A stretch of DNA of 64,000 nucleotides. It comes from Eutreptiella sp. 'Long Island Sound 2002'. Taxonomy: Eukaryota > Euglenozoa > Euglenophyceae > Eutreptiales > Eutreptiaceae. Position numbers and translations under genes: made by a program. The notes under the pieces are model-generated. The model saw only the letters and a list, made by a program, of their open reading frames with translations, was not told where the DNA came from and searched no databases. How positions within the stretch are numbered: position 1 is the first letter of the stretch; each line of letters opens with the position of its first letter. This document shows, piece by piece, positions 1 through 11,852 of the stretch. Location of the stretch: assembly GCA_964036045.1 (NCBI GenBank), contig OZ038379.1, positions 68,602,719-68,666,718 on the forward strand. The letters are read 5' to 3'.

Positions 1-3000
1 AATCAGAATTCCGCCGTGGTGCTTCGGATTTGGATTAAATTTTGATGGATGATACCTATGGGTGTGACGGACAACCACACAAAGTTTGAGCAAGAAACTC
101 AACGGTGACGGCCGGGAACAGCTGTCGCAAGTGGCGGACTTCGGTTTCAAAAACTGCAATTTAGTGCCAAAAACAGCCATTTTTGGGCCAAAACAGCCCT
201 AGAACCCATTTGAAACGGCCAAACGAAAGGGAAAGGGTGGGTTCACTCTATGTGCGGCTTGACTTTCCCGTGTCAACGAGGCACTTGCGGCCATCTAACT
301 ACACCATATGTCCCGGAAACAACCCAAAAAGGCCCCAGAGACCCCAAATTTTGTGTAGACCTGGCTGGCGACAGCCACAAACGAAGAACAGGCCATATCT
401 TTGGCTACATGGCTCAAAACGCCATTCCGAGGGCACCTAATCCACCCGCAACCCCCCCACTTTTTGTGGTTTCCACCCCTCAGAATTGCCTAAAAGGACA
501 CCTAGACCCCCGTACCTAGGCCCACTAGGCTCCGGCAAGCTGCAAGCTCAAACCGAAACAAGTGCGTGCCCAAATGGGTCATCAGGGTCCAATAGGGGCA
601 AAAAACTAACTTTCTCAAAAATGATCCTAGACCATGTGTGATGCTAAAACAAGTGTTGTTGGACTAATTTGTGCTTGTGGTGGCCCATTTTGGTTCTCCG
701 AAAATCCCAAAAATGCCTTGAAAATGGCCTGTTTTGGGACCAAAAATGGGTCAAAAATGGGTCAAAAACACAGTGTTCCAAAAATCATCCTAGGCCATTT
801 GGGGTGCACCAACAGGTGAAATGAGCCCATTTTGAGCCCATTTTGGGGGCAATTTGGCCCCTTAGAAGTCCAACAAAAGCCTTGAAAGCGGGCCTTGTGG
901 TGAAGGCAATCACTTGCAAGCTGATTCCACTCTGTCAACAGCCTTCAATGTGTGACCCCTTGGTGTCCCTCACCATTCATAGCTGATGTTCCCTCCCCCA
1001 CCAGCGCGGTCCCAATATTCAGTCTCGATTAGGGCTAGGGTCACCGAGATGGTGGAACCAGTCTTGGTTTTATAACCCTTTTTAGTGTCTAGGGTGGACC
1101 TACCAGGTTTAGCAGCACAAGCAGCAGTAGCAAGCAGCAAGCAACAAGCAGCAGCACGCGCGAAAGGGGGGAAAATCAGAATTCCGCCGTGGTGCTTCGG
1201 ATTTGGATTAAATTTTGGTGGATGATACCTATGCGTGTGACGGACAACCACACAAAGTTTGAGCAAGAAACTCAACGGTGACGGCCGGGAACAGTTGTCG
1301 CAAGTGGCGGACTTCGGTTTCAAAAACTGCAATTTAGGGCCAAAAACAGCCATTTTTGGGCCAAAACAGCCCTAGAACCCATTCAAAACGGCCAAACGAA
1401 GGGAAAGGGTGGGTTCACTCTATGTGCGGCTTCACTTTCCCGTGTCAACGAGCCACTTGTTGACCTCTAACTCCACCATATGAACCGGAAACGGCCCAAA
1501 AAGGCCCCAGGAGACCCCAAATTTTGTGTAGACTGGCTGGCGACAGCCACAAACGAAGAACAGGCCATATCTTCGGCTACATGGCTCAAAACGCGATTCC
1601 GAGGGCACCTAATCCACCCGCAACCCCCCACTTTTTGTGGTTTCCACCCCTCAGAATTGCCTAAACGGACGCCTAGACCCCCGTACCTAGGCCCACTAGG
1701 CTGGGGCAACCTGCAAGCTCAAGCCGAAACACGTTGGTGCCCAAATGGGTCATCAGGTTCCAATAGGGGCAAAAAACTTACTTTCTCAAAAATGATCCTA
1801 GACCATGTGTGATGCTAAAACAAGTGTTGTCGGACTAATTTGTGCTTGTGGTGGCCCATTTTGGTCCTCCGAAAATCCCAAAATGCCTTGAAAATGGGCT
1901 TTTTGGGGACCAAAAATGGGTCCAAAATGGGTCAAAAACGCATTTTTCCGAAAATCATGGTAGACCATTTGGGGTGCAGCAACGGGTGAAATGAGCCCAT
2001 TTTGAGCCCATTTTGGGGGCATTTTGGCCCCTCAGAAGTCCAACAAAAGCATTGAAAGTGGGCCTTGTGCTAAAGACAATCATTTGCAAGCCGATTCCAC
2101 TCTGTCAACAGCCTTCAATGTGTGATTCATTGGTGTCCCTCACCATTCGTAGCTGATGTTCCCTCCCCCACCAGCGCGGTCCCAATATTCGGTCTCGATT
2201 AGGGCTAGGGTCACCGAGCTGGTGCAACCAGTCTTGGTTTTATAACCCTTTTTAGTGTCTAGGGTGGACCTACCGGGTTTAGCAGCACCAGCAGCAGTAG
2301 CAAGCAGCAAGCAACAAGCAATAAGCAGCAGCACGCGCGAAAAGGGGAAAATTCAGAATTCCGCCGTGGTGCTTCGGATTTGGATTAAATTTTGGTGGAT
2401 GATACCTATGCGTGTGACGGACATCCTAGGCCATTTGGGATGCACCAACAGGTGAAATGAGCCCATTTTGAGCCCATTTTGGGGGCATTTTGGCCCCTTA
2501 GAAGTCCTTATGGTGAAGGCAATCACTTGCAAGCTGATTCCACTCTGTCAACAGCCTTCAATGTGTGATTCATTGGTGTCCCTCACCATTCGTAGCTAAT
2601 GTTCCCTCCCCCACCAGCGCGGTCCCAATATTCAGTCTCGATTAGGGCTAGGGTCACCGAGATGGTGGAACCAGTCTTGGTTTTATAACCCGTTTTAGTG
2701 TCTAGGGTGGACCTACCAGGTTTAGCAGCACCAGCAGCAGTAGCAAGCAGCAAGCAACAAGCAGCAGCACGCGCGAAAGGGGGAAAAATCAGAATTCCGC
2801 CGAGGTGCTTCGGATTTGGATTGAATTTTGGTGGATGATACCTATGCGTGTGACGGACAACCACACAAAGTTTGAGCAAGAAACTCAACGGTGACGGCCG
2901 GGAACAGTTGTCGCAAGTGGCGGACTTCGGTTTCAAAAGCTGCAATTTAGGGCCAAAAACAGCCATTTTTGGGCCAAAACAGCCCTGGAACCCATTCAAA

Positions 3001-3794
3001 ACGGCCAAACGAAGGGAAAGGGTGGGTTCCCTCTATGTGCGGCTTGACTTTCCCGTGTCAACGAGGCACTCGCGGCCATCTAACTGCACCATATGTCCCG
3101 GGAACGGCCCAAAAAGGCCCCAGAGACCCCAAATTTTGTGTAGACCTGGCTGGCGACAGCCACAAACGAAGAACAGGCCATATCTTCGGCTACATGGCTC
3201 AAAACGCGATTCCGAGGGCACCTAATCCACCCGCAACCCCTCACTTTTTGTGGTTTCCACCCCTCAGAATTGCCTAAACGGACGCCTAGACCCCCGTACC
3301 TAGGCCCACTAGCCTGCGGCAACCTGCAAGCTCAAACCAAAACAGGTGGGTGCCCAAATGGGTCATCAGGGTCCAATAGGGGCAAAAAACTAACTTTTCT
3401 CAAAAATGATCCTAGACCATGTGTGATGCTAAAACAATTGTTGTTGGGCTAATTTGTGCTTGTGGTGGCCCATTTTGGTCCTCCGAAAGTCCCAAAAATG
3501 CCTTGAAAATGGCCTGTTTTGGGACCAAAAATGGGTCAAAAACACATTGTTCCAAAAATCATCCTAGGCCATTTGGGGTGCACCAACAGGTGAAATCAGC
3601 CCATTTTGAGCCCATTTTGGGGGCATTTTGGCCCCTCAGAAGTCCAAAAAAGCCTTGAAAGTGGGCCTTGTGGTGAAGGGGATCAGTTGCAAGCCGATTC
3701 CACTCTGTCAACAGCCTTCAATGTGTGACTCATTGGTGTCCCTCACCATTCATAGCTGATGTTCCCTCCCCCACCAGCGCGGTCCCAATATTCA
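1..3794. repeat. Tandem array of ~1.17-kb units (4 copies, one internally deleted)
   Basis: The unit begins at a conserved block (CAGAATTCCGCCG...) seen near 4, 1176, 2354 and 2791, giving units of about 1173, 1176, 438 and 1006 bp. The third unit lost about 715 bp between GTGTGACGGACA and TCCTAGGCC, plus a second deletion of about 27 bp near 2507. Each unit carries a CAG/CAA-rich microsatellite (for example 1111-1155) and a TTAGGGCTAGGG patch. Open frames of 60-141 codons recur at the same place in each unit and have no protein character I recognise. I treat the block as non-coding satellite-like DNA. Confidence 0.9.
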
Positions 3795-4075
3795 GCCTTG
3801 ATTAGGGTCAGGTGTAGGTGTAGGGTTAGGAGTAGGCTGAGGGTTGGGGGTGGGCGTTAGAGTCAAGCTTGGGTTTAGAGATAGTGTTGGGGTGCAAAGT
3901 GGACAAACTTTTCCTTAGGGCACCTTTGGTGTCCATGGAGCGTCGGGCGCCTTTGGCGCCCATGGACACCTGAGGGCAAGACCTTTGGCAACTAACTGTT
4001 GGCTGGAGGCCCCTGGGGGGGGGGGGGGGGTAGTTGGCGTCCTAGGAACCGCGGAGTCCCCCCCCCCCGGGGCTT
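3795..4075. repeat. Dispersed repeat, copy 1 (degenerate TTAGGG tract plus GGCGCC-rich body)
   Basis: A degenerate GGGTTAG-like tract (3795-3895) is followed by a body containing GGTGCAAAGTGGACAAA, GGCGCCTTTGGCGCCCATGG-type palindromes and ACTAACTGTTGGC, ending in a G run at 4016-4030. The same series of blocks occurs in the same orientation at 12541-12760, so this is a dispersed repeat. No gene is visible from here to about 4460 beyond C and G homopolymers. Confidence 0.8.
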
Positions 4076-4580
4076 TGGGGCAAATGCATGGACACCACAG
4101 CAATGCTAGTCGAGGTGCCCCTGTGGGCACACGCACCCAGCGCATGCTTGGACGACCAGGTGTGGACCCCCCCCCCCCCCCAACAGCGCGACGGGTGGAA
4201 GAGGACAACCAGCCCTCCGCCACGGAACAGGGTGGAGACCACCGCCCTGTAGGGCAGGCCAACAAGGCACTCGAGGGGGAAGTCAACCCACACCTGTCAA
4301 AGGCATATCACATCAGCGGTGTAGTGCAAGATGTATGAAATCAGCTTATCTACCTTGTGCTCTAAGCTGCCGCAGTTTATACCCATGGCTGTGGTGATGG
4401 GTAGGTCCAGGGGGAGATACCAGCACAACGACAGAATCGCAGGGGTGAGGGGGCTATCAGTACGACTATATAGGGTCACCGAGTAGCCGTGCAGACGACC
4501 ACAGTGGCGACGGGTCCGGCCATAGGCCCTGTGAGACGCTTGAGACAGGGTAGGGGGTTGCAGCTCCCACCTTGAGCCGG

Positions 4581-7030
4581 TCAGCCATTAGTGCCCCGTC
4601 GCCAAGGGGTGGACCAGCGAAAGCGGACCCCGGGGCCGCGTTGCCCAAAAAACGAGCACCCAACCCCCGGCAACAATGGGCACTGACGAGCATATCGTGC
4701 GCAAGCGGCCGCTCCCGCCATTAACTTGGGACAACCAACGCCAGACAACAACTATGCTGTGCACGAGGATAGTCCACGGCACCGACTGATATTCAGCTCG
4801 GTGAAGCGGCTGAGAAGCATGGCCCTGGCCTTGCCCTTGCATGCTGTGTCGCCTCCTGCAACCACGGGGAGCCACAGGCTCCCCGATCCACAGATACATT
4901 CAGGCCAGGACGCTTCACGAAAGAGTGCGCCACGCGACCTGCAGACTGCCTAGTCCTTGGCCGGAGGCTCTGTCTGCTCTACGGGGCTCTGCTCTGATTC
5001 TAAACTGACCCAATTGCACCACATCTGCAACCTGGAGTGCAGTGTCCTGGAGGCAGCCACGCTCGACGTTGGGCCCCATAGAAAGTAGACCGTGGACAAA
5101 CAGCTGAATGGAGGGTGGGCAAGAGGAGTGGGGGAGCACCCAAGGGCTTCACATGGATGCCCTGCCTCAACCGGGGTTAGTTGGGAGCGGAGCACCAAAG
5201 CCACTCCCCCAAAGGTCAGAACAGTGACATCCTCACTAATTGGTGTAGCATGACGTTGCTCAGGCGCCAGAGCCACCCCCGGAGGGGGTAATAGCGGCTG
5301 GATGGAAGGGGGGGCGGGGGCGGCGTGGTCCATGCTGCAGGAGGGGGGGGAGGGTACACATTCCACGGAGACGGAGCCCATGGCCTAGGGGCTCCCGGCC
5401 ACGCGTAGGGCAGAGGCAGAGCGGGGGGGTAGAGGGCCGGAGCCGGCGCGCCGACTGCGACGGGGCCAGCCGGCGGCGGGTCCTGAGGCTCTGCTTTCTT
5501 CCCCCGTTTGGAGGGCTCGCTTTAAGGGGTGCCATCGCGATTGTGGGGTTGCACCATAAGCCACCTGCCCGGGGGGGTTTTGACGGTTGCCTTCGCCTGG
5601 CCATGGGCAAGTTGCTGCCACGCCGGCTCGCGGACATCCAGGTACCAGAACCCTTTACTAACAACTTCAGGACCTACGTCCACACTGTCCCCGAACACCA
5701 GCTTGAGGGCGCGTTGGACATCTTCGTAGTCTGCCCCGTGGGCATTGGAAAGATGAACGCGAAGCACGGGGGCCAACGGCGGGAAGACGGGGTATTCCGC
5801 AGGGGTCAACGGCTGGTCCGGGACCCGGGGCGGTGCAGGCACTTGGGGGGTCTTTGTTGTTGCAACAGGCGAGTCGAGGAACGCCTGACACCAAGTCGGC
5901 ACGGAGGAGGCAAAGCCCGGCACCGGCTCCTGAACCGCCTTCACGTGAGCCGCGTCGGCCTCCGGGGCAGTGGAGTCCACCATCGCCGAGACAACGGACC
6001 TGCTGAACATCCTCTTGCTGGCGGCCTCCAGCGTCGCCTGACGCGTGCGCACGCTAGCACTGAGAAGGACTGCCAAGGATGCCGTGTGAAGGCCCCAGTC
6101 CGTAGGAAGACGGGCAAATAGGGCCTTCAGGTCCTCCAACAGGCGGACACATCCGGGGGCCACCCCGGCAGTCAGGATCTTGGCCTTCATGTAGACCCGC
6201 CAATTCGCCAATTGCGTGGCCGCCTTTGTGGCCGCGGCACCGAAGAGGAGGGGGTGGGCGGAGAGCATGGCTGCGAGCTGGGCTCCCGTCTTGGCCTTGA
6301 CGATTATCAGGACTAGGCCCGCCGCCGACGCCAGCATAGAGAGGTGCAGGCCCATGTTGGCCGCAGCCTTCGGCAGGTGCTCATCCGGCAACAAGTGGCA
6401 GAGGTCCAGGGCCGCGTCCATGTCGGACTGCAGCGCCTCCGTCTCTCCCCCCGCGGGGCGTGCGGCGGCAGCGTGTACTTTTGGGGCATCGGCCGGGGCG
6501 CCGGCCCAGCCTGCTGCGCCCCGCTTCCCCTCCGGGGGCGCGCGTACTGGCATGGGGGGGAGAGCCTTGGCAGTGGTCACGAACGCCATAACCGCCATTC
6601 GGAGGACGAACAGCGAGGCGGGCATAGGCAACGGCTGGCCATCCTCGTCGGGGCGGTCAAGTCCGGGCATCAGCTTGGACTGGCGGATCGCCCGGGCGGC
6701 GTACACCCCACGCCACACCCACAGCCAGCCCAGCAAAGGCTTCGATCCCTGGGACAGAGATATCGGGCGGAGGTGGGATATGTGGCGCATCTAGCGTAGA
6801 GCTGCCGGCTCGGCATCCACTGTGGCCCGAAACTCGGTTTCTGGTTGGTCCCATTGGAGCTGCGGGGACACAGACGCGCAGAATAGGAGCTCCTCATTAG
6901 CCGAGGATCTCTCCAGGAAGTGAGAGATTTCTGAACGCATCGTGTGCCACGACGCCCAAAGGTAACCCGGGTGATGGGTCCGTAGGAGGGCAACATCCAT
7001 CGAGGACACGGACCCCCGAAACACTGACAA
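4581..7030 (-). CDS. Hypothetical protein with in-frame UAR codons (one frame break)
   Basis: A 1.27-kb frame (5522-6790) encodes an Ala/Leu-rich protein with segments such as LSNAHGADYEDVQRALKLVF and VSKGFWYLDVREPAW. The same frame continues upstream through a TAG (6791-6793) to a TGA at 7031, and downstream through a TAA (5522-5524) into protein-like sequence (SEPSKRGKKAEPQDPPPAG). Near the G run at 5341-5350 the coding character switches frame, then runs through TAGs at 4950 and 4752 to a TGA at 4581. No family is recognised. The frame upstream of 7031 (to about 7264) also looks protein-like and may be another exon. Alternatives: a decayed mobile-element gene, or a real gene with UAR sense codons and one homopolymer error. 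ATG at 6790 or an upstream exon could supply the start. Confidence 0.5.
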
Positions 7031-7249
7031 TCAAAGCCCGAGGGAGAACGCCAGGCCATCCGCGAGCTCCACCCTGGCCACTTCCGTCTTGGAGGGGCCG
7101 TGGGTACAATTGCAGAGAAGCTTCGGGGGGCAGCTGACGATTCTGGTGACAACCCAAAGGCAGGCGAACGTGATTTGTTGGCGCTGGCGCTCAGGGCTCA
7201 ACGAGTTGAAATCCGGCATAGCGGAGAGGAAACACAGAGCGCTGCCGAG

Positions 7250-8045
7250 GACAATAGGCAGCAAAGCCCCCCTTTGGGGTCAGAACCTAATTACGCTGCA
7301 AGAACACGGGGCGGGCAGACAGGATGAGGAGGCACTGTACAACTGCAGGTCACCACGGCCGCAGCATCACGGGAGGTCCCGCCGTATGGCGGGAGGCACA
7401 CCGCTCCTGTCCGCGGCAGCGTCCCGCTCGGGGCGGGACATAGTCAGTGTTCAACAGCGGGGCCCCATGAGCCGCCAAGCGGCCCGGGACAGTTAGATGG
7501 AGCAGGGGCTGCCCACACATGTGCCCCAGTGCAAGGGGACAGCAGACTTTGGAGCCTCTCTGCGCCCCCAGAAGACACGGGGATAGCGGGCAGGGGACGG
7601 GGGGAGGTATCATATAGCAGCGGGCCAAGGACGCAGGCAACAGAGGCCCCCCCTAGGGGCTAGAACCCAGACACACTGGACGAACATGAGGCGAGCAGAC
7701 ATAGGGAGGGGTTATGGTACAACTGCAAGGCACCAGTCAACCCGCAGCTTCACCGGAGGTCCTGCCGTGTGGCACGTGGCACGCCGCTCTTGTCTACGGC
7801 AGCGACCCACCCGGGGCGGGACATAATTACTTTTCCACAGCTGGACCCCTTGAGCCGCCAACCGGCCTGAGACGTTAGACTGAGCAGGAGCTGCCCTCAC
7901 ACGTGCTCCCAATGCAAGGGGTCAACAGACTTTGGAGACCTTCAGCGCTCTCAGAGGCACGGGGATAGCGGGCTGGGCGGGGGGGGGTGTACAGCAGCTA
8001 GTTCCTCCCTCGCAGCCTCTCACTCTACGAGCAGGGGGGGGGTGT
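7250..8045. repeat. Diverged tandem duplication, unit ~375 bp
   Basis: Blocks from 7250-7625 recur in order at 7630-8045: CACGGGGATAGCGGG, GGCGGGACATA, CCCCNTGAGCCGCCAA, GCAGGGGCTGCCC/GCAGGAGCTGCCC, and GACAGCAGACTTTGGAG/TCAACAGACTTTGGAG. Divergence is moderate (roughly a fifth to a quarter by eye), so the duplication is old. It lies between two minus-strand coding blocks and may be intronic or intergenic. Confidence 0.75.
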
Positions 8046-8082
8046 CAGGAGACAGAGCGAGGCACGGGGAGCAGTGTGCCCC

Positions 8083-9048
8083 TCACCGGTCAGGGACGCG
8101 CACAGGGTATGGTGGCACCCGGTCCAAAGACGCGTACTCGGGGAAGAGCTCCTCGTATGAGGGGGCCACCGGGGGCCTCTCAGGCTGCGGCCCGCGGGCG
8201 GGTGTCCCACCATGCGCGGGGCCGGACGCATGGGGGCCGCGCTGCACTGATGGGGGCCCGGGGCCGCCTTCGCCTGGGCCCTGAGGCGGCCATAGGGCGG
8301 CCTGCACCACGTCCAGGAGCCCAGAGGACGCGGAGAGGGTGAACCGCCGGTTAGCGGTGTGAAACATGGTGGGGGGGATGGTGATGAGAGTGGTGCGGTC
8401 TGCCCAGCCGCCGGGGAGCAGCCATATATGGCGGCGGCCGAGGTGGTTGCCCTGCCTGTCGCAGGCGTGCTCGATGGCCGCGGTCGACCACACGGGGTGG
8501 AGGGCGCGGAGGAGGCCGGCATTGAACTACCGGTCTGCCTCTAGGATCTGCGCCTCCGTGACGGGAGGCGACGGCAACACCCCCAGCCAGGCCGGAGTGC
8601 GCCCTTACAGGGCGTACTGCAGAGCCGGAGGGGAGAGGGCGGCCAGGCGGCGCTCCCACCACTTCCCCACGTTGCTGACAGCCCGCCGGTAGCGGGCCAC
8701 CGGGGAGCGCTTGCGGAAGCCGGACGGGGCGGCAACCGGCGCGGCAGGCGGAGCGGGGTCCGAGGGAGGCTGGTGGTACGGAGACGGCCCCCGAGCTTCT
8801 GCGGCAGAGGCGAATACTAGGTGGGCGGGGCCTGGCGACAGCTGGAGGGGGGTTCTTCCCCCGGGTTGAATCCTTTGCGCTGGAGGGGCGCCCGGGCTCC
8901 CGTTAGTGGCGGCAGGTGGGCAGCCGTGCCGCGCTCGCTTGCGACAGAGCCGCTGGGAACATACGCCATGGAGACGGGCACGGAACGGGGCAGTCTCCTG
9001 AGGCGGAAGAAACCCTAGTGTACTCCGTACATAGAGGGGGCGATAGGA
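8083..9048 (-). CDS. Hypothetical protein exon with UAA and UAG in frame
   Basis: One frame is free of TGA from 9048 to the TGA at 8083-8085 and contains TAA (8605-8607) and TAG (8527-8529). Protein character is strong across both: FRKRSPVARYRRAVSNVGKW, WERRLAALSPPALQYAL, then after the TAG FNAGLLRALHPVWSTAAIEH, and the C-terminus SYEELFPEYASLDRVPPYP. The region before about 8820 is Pro/Ala-rich and may be intronic. The 9304-9628 block is a likely upstream exon. No family recognised. In the standard code this would be a pseudogene with two nonsense mutations. Confidence 0.5.
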
Positions 9049-9303
9049 TCATCACAAGGTCACCTCCCGGCGGCACACGCCCGGACATGTCAACACGGCA
9101 CACCACCATCACAACCTCTACGGCAGGTCTCGTTGGCCAGCACCCCGTCCAAGACGAGGCTGGGGAAAATGTTGGCACAGCCTCGTGGCATATCGCAGCA
9201 TGCCTCAATCTACACTCCAGCAGGACGGTGCACACACTTCTACGAGAGAGGGGGGCCACTGGCTGCTCTAAGCATGGAGAGGAGCACTGACACACTTACC
9301 GAG

Positions 9304-9628
9304 GTCCAGGCCGCCCATCGGCCAACGCTCCACTCAAGGCGGAGCTAGGGCCGTTCCCAGAGGGTGGGCTGTCCTGGACACGCTCCCCCACAAACAGTGG
9401 AGTTCGCCCCACCGCTGCTGCTTGCCACTGCGGGGCGAGCTGACGGTGTATCGCGACCAACAAACCAAGTGAGGCGCAGGCCCACAACAGGCTGCTCGCC
9501 TCACTCGCCGCGACCACCAGTGGGTTCTGAGAGGGGCGGTGGTGGGGGGGGGGCTTTTGCCAGCGGGGGGGGGGTCCCGGAGGGATGGTTGGGGGGGGTG
9601 CGTCCAAGTGGGGCGATTTGGGGGGCAC
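9304..9628 (-). CDS. Probable upstream exon of the 8083-9048 gene
   Basis: The minus-strand frame reads as a plausible protein (LLWACASLGLLVAIHRQLAP, VGRTPLFVGERVQDSPPSGN) and ends at a strong splice-donor match, CCTCG|GTAAGTGTG, near 9303. The 5' part (9540-9628) is Pro-rich and runs through C/G homopolymers, so the exon start is uncertain. Function unknown. Confidence 0.35.
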
Positions 9629-9854
9629 ATGCCCCCAAGGCCAAGTGTTGGTCCATCACAGGCTCCCCTTACCTCCCCTTGCCCTCCCTCTAACCATACC
9701 ATCACTCCAAACCTAACCCTAACCTTTGCAGCGAGCTGGTTCGGCCATGCCAGCCATGTTGATTAGGCTGAACAGGATCCCCCAAAATTTCGCTCATGGT
9801 TGTTTTTGTCACATCATTGCTCTCCATTTTGGAATCCAACAATGTCTCTGACCC

Positions 9855-9975
9855 TAGCCTAGGATTCGGGCTAGGGCTACGGTTAGGGCTAGGGTCAGGG
9901 TTAGGGTTAGGGCTAGGGTCAGGGGTAGGGGTAGGGGTAGGGTTAGGGCGAGGGCTAGGGCTAGGGGTAGGAGGA
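9855..9975. repeat. Degenerate TTAGGG-type tract
   Basis: About 120 bp of variants of GGGTTA, GGGCTA and GGGTCA on the plus strand. It resembles an eroded interstitial telomere-like array and is similar to the tracts at 3795-3895 and 12541-12590. Confidence 0.7.
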
Positions 9976-9994
9976 AAGCGTATCTCGATTGTGG

Positions 9995-10165
9995 AAATAA
10001 GCGTAAGTCGCTTTTTTTTTGGCGTAAGTCGCGTAACTTTTTTTTTGGCGTAAGTCGCGTTTTTTTTCGACGGAAATTTTTTTTTGGTGTAAGTTGCGTA
10101 AACTTTTTTTTCTTTGGCGTAAGTCGCGTATGGGAAAAAAAAACCCATTCCCCCCCCCCCCCAAA
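9995..10165. repeat. GCGTAAGTCGCG / poly-T minisatellite
   Basis: Units of GGCGTAAGTCGCGT separated by T runs of 8-10. It is the same family as 12170-12535. A long minus-strand frame across this stretch (9702-10568) reflects low complexity and is not annotated. Confidence 0.75.
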
Positions 10166-10464
10166 AAAGGCGGGGAAACACAAGAACCACCCAACAACCG
10201 CCATTGCTACCGGTGGAGGTGAAGCATATAGCCCCCACGGACATTTTGGGTACCTCCGGCACGGGTAAAGCAATGGAGCCCTGGCGTGAAGGGTGGTTTT
10301 TATACTCATCGCCGGCAGATGGCGGAAATAACGTGCGGCAGATGGCGGAAATAACATGGGGCACACTCATCATGACCGCAAACAAAAAATGCAATTTGCC
10401 CTTCGGCCTTTGGCAAGCGGTATCAAAATGACTATATTGCTGGCGGCGCCATTGGCTACGAAGC

Positions 10465-11560
10465 TCAAGCCAGTGATACCACCTGAGTCCGGTCACCTGG
10501 GGCGAACTACATTCTTCGCATGCAACCATAATGGCGTAGGGCCAACTACACGAAGTCACCAAACACACGGTTGTAGATCAAATCAGACTTTGTGTCCGAT
10601 GCCTTCGGCTTTGCACGCAGATTTGTGTTCTGCGCACAAGCGTTACGGATGTCCTTCAAAAGCAACTCTTCCAGCTCTCGAATAAAGCGTTTGTCGTTCA
10701 CCAACCGACCCTCTGCGCCCTTTGGGTACGCCTCGGAATTACCACAAAGTGGCTCCCAAATGTGGACTTTGAAGGCCCATACTGGGACTTTGCAGTCGAT
10801 GGCACAAAGAAACCAATGGAGCCCTTCGCGATCGTCACTATTAACAATAAATATGTGGTGCTGCCTCCAAGCCATACGAACAATTTTATGGTTGTTGCCC
10901 TTACTGTCTTCGTACTTCCTCATCCTATTCGAGCAGGTCGCAATGTATGTCACCGCCATAGCCCATGCCCGTGGCTCCTCGACCTCATTGTGGTACAACT
11001 TGTCGTTCTGCCACGCAACAATGTCCTTGTCGCTTAACCAATCTCCCACAACAAGAGGCTTGGTTTCATCGACGGGCGTCCGGCGGGTCGCCATCCGTGC
11101 TGGAGCCACAGGGGTAGCAGTATCCTCCTCCTCGGAAATGCCGGCAATCAATGGCTTGGCTACGTTGGAGGGAGTGGCAAGGACAGGCACCACAGCATCT
11201 TGCTCTGGAGTAGCGGCATTTGAAAGCTCGCTCACCCTACCAGCTAGTACGAACGCCTCGTACGAGTCTACCTCATCCTCAACAGGACCAGGGGGCAAGG
11301 TAGCTTGCAAGAGGGAATCCACGTCATCCTCTGGTTTCCACTTGCGGTACAACCACCAATCCTCACCAGGAGGGATGCGGCCTCGCATGGGGCACTCCAC
11401 TGTGGTCAAGCAAAAACCACAGCCCTCGCAGTGTATGCACCACAGGTACACTTTTCGCTTGCACTGCTCACAAGTCCAAAGGGGGCGGAAAAGGTTCAAT
11501 TGGTGCCACGTCTTCCTATGCAGGGCGGAGTCTTCTTCCCATGCTGCATAACCCCTGCCG
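10465..11560 (-). CDS. Ulp1-like (C48) cysteine protease with N-terminal Cys cluster, probably mobile-element cargo
   Basis: The N-terminal part has a dense Cys cluster, CEQC-x9-CIHCEGCGFC, suggesting a zinc ribbon. After an acidic linker, VGDWLSDKDIVAWQN matches the helix-forming WL-D--I element of Ulp1/SENP peptidases, and GLHWFLCAIDC matches the catalytic-His strand (HW-L--ID). About 17 residues later HIWEPL sits where the family normally has an Asp (vyDSL-like), so Asp appears replaced by Glu. No canonical Q-x5-DCG cysteine box is visible. The frame meets TAG at 10546 and, if UAR is sense, ends at TGA 10465. Such proteases deconjugate SUMO-like proteins or are carried by eukaryotic transposons. 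No certain ATG: the frame runs open upstream of 11499 (TTG) past 11540. It is probably catalytically impaired or missing a 3' exon. Confidence 0.6.
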
Positions 11561-11765
11561 CCTCGGGGATCCCCACCGCTTCAAAGCGGGGGGCAAAATC
11601 AGAAGTGGCCCACTTGTGGGCAAAGTGGCTACATAACCCCTGCCGCCTCGGGGATCCCCAACGCTTCAGAGCGGGGGGCAGAATCAGAAGTGGCGCCCAA
11701 AAGAGGGCGGAATTGATACGTAACTCCTGCTTTCTCGGCGATCCCCAAAAAGGGGGGATAGACAT
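11547..11765. repeat. Tandem repeat, ~86-bp unit, 2.5 copies
   Basis: CATAACCCCTGCCGCCTCGG starts at 11547 and 11632, and a diverged copy (ACGTAACTCCTGCTTTCTCG) lies near 11718. Each unit ends in TCAGAAGTGGC-like sequence. It adjoins the 5' end of the protease gene. Confidence 0.8.
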
Positions 11766-11852
11766 GGCCCACGTTGGGCCAGGGCAAGAAGGCCTCTAGG
11801 GGCGTTCCTTAAGGGCGGTCGTTAACAATCTCGTCCCCTAAGGACCCCCCTG

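Noticed and set aside
9855-9975. True chromosome end
   Set aside because: The TTAGGG-like tract is degenerate and internal, with genes and repeats on both sides.
9702-10568. Minus-strand 288-codon frame
   Set aside because: It is made mainly of the TTAGGG-like tract and poly-T/GCGTAAG repeats; only its first part overlaps the real 3' end of the protease gene.
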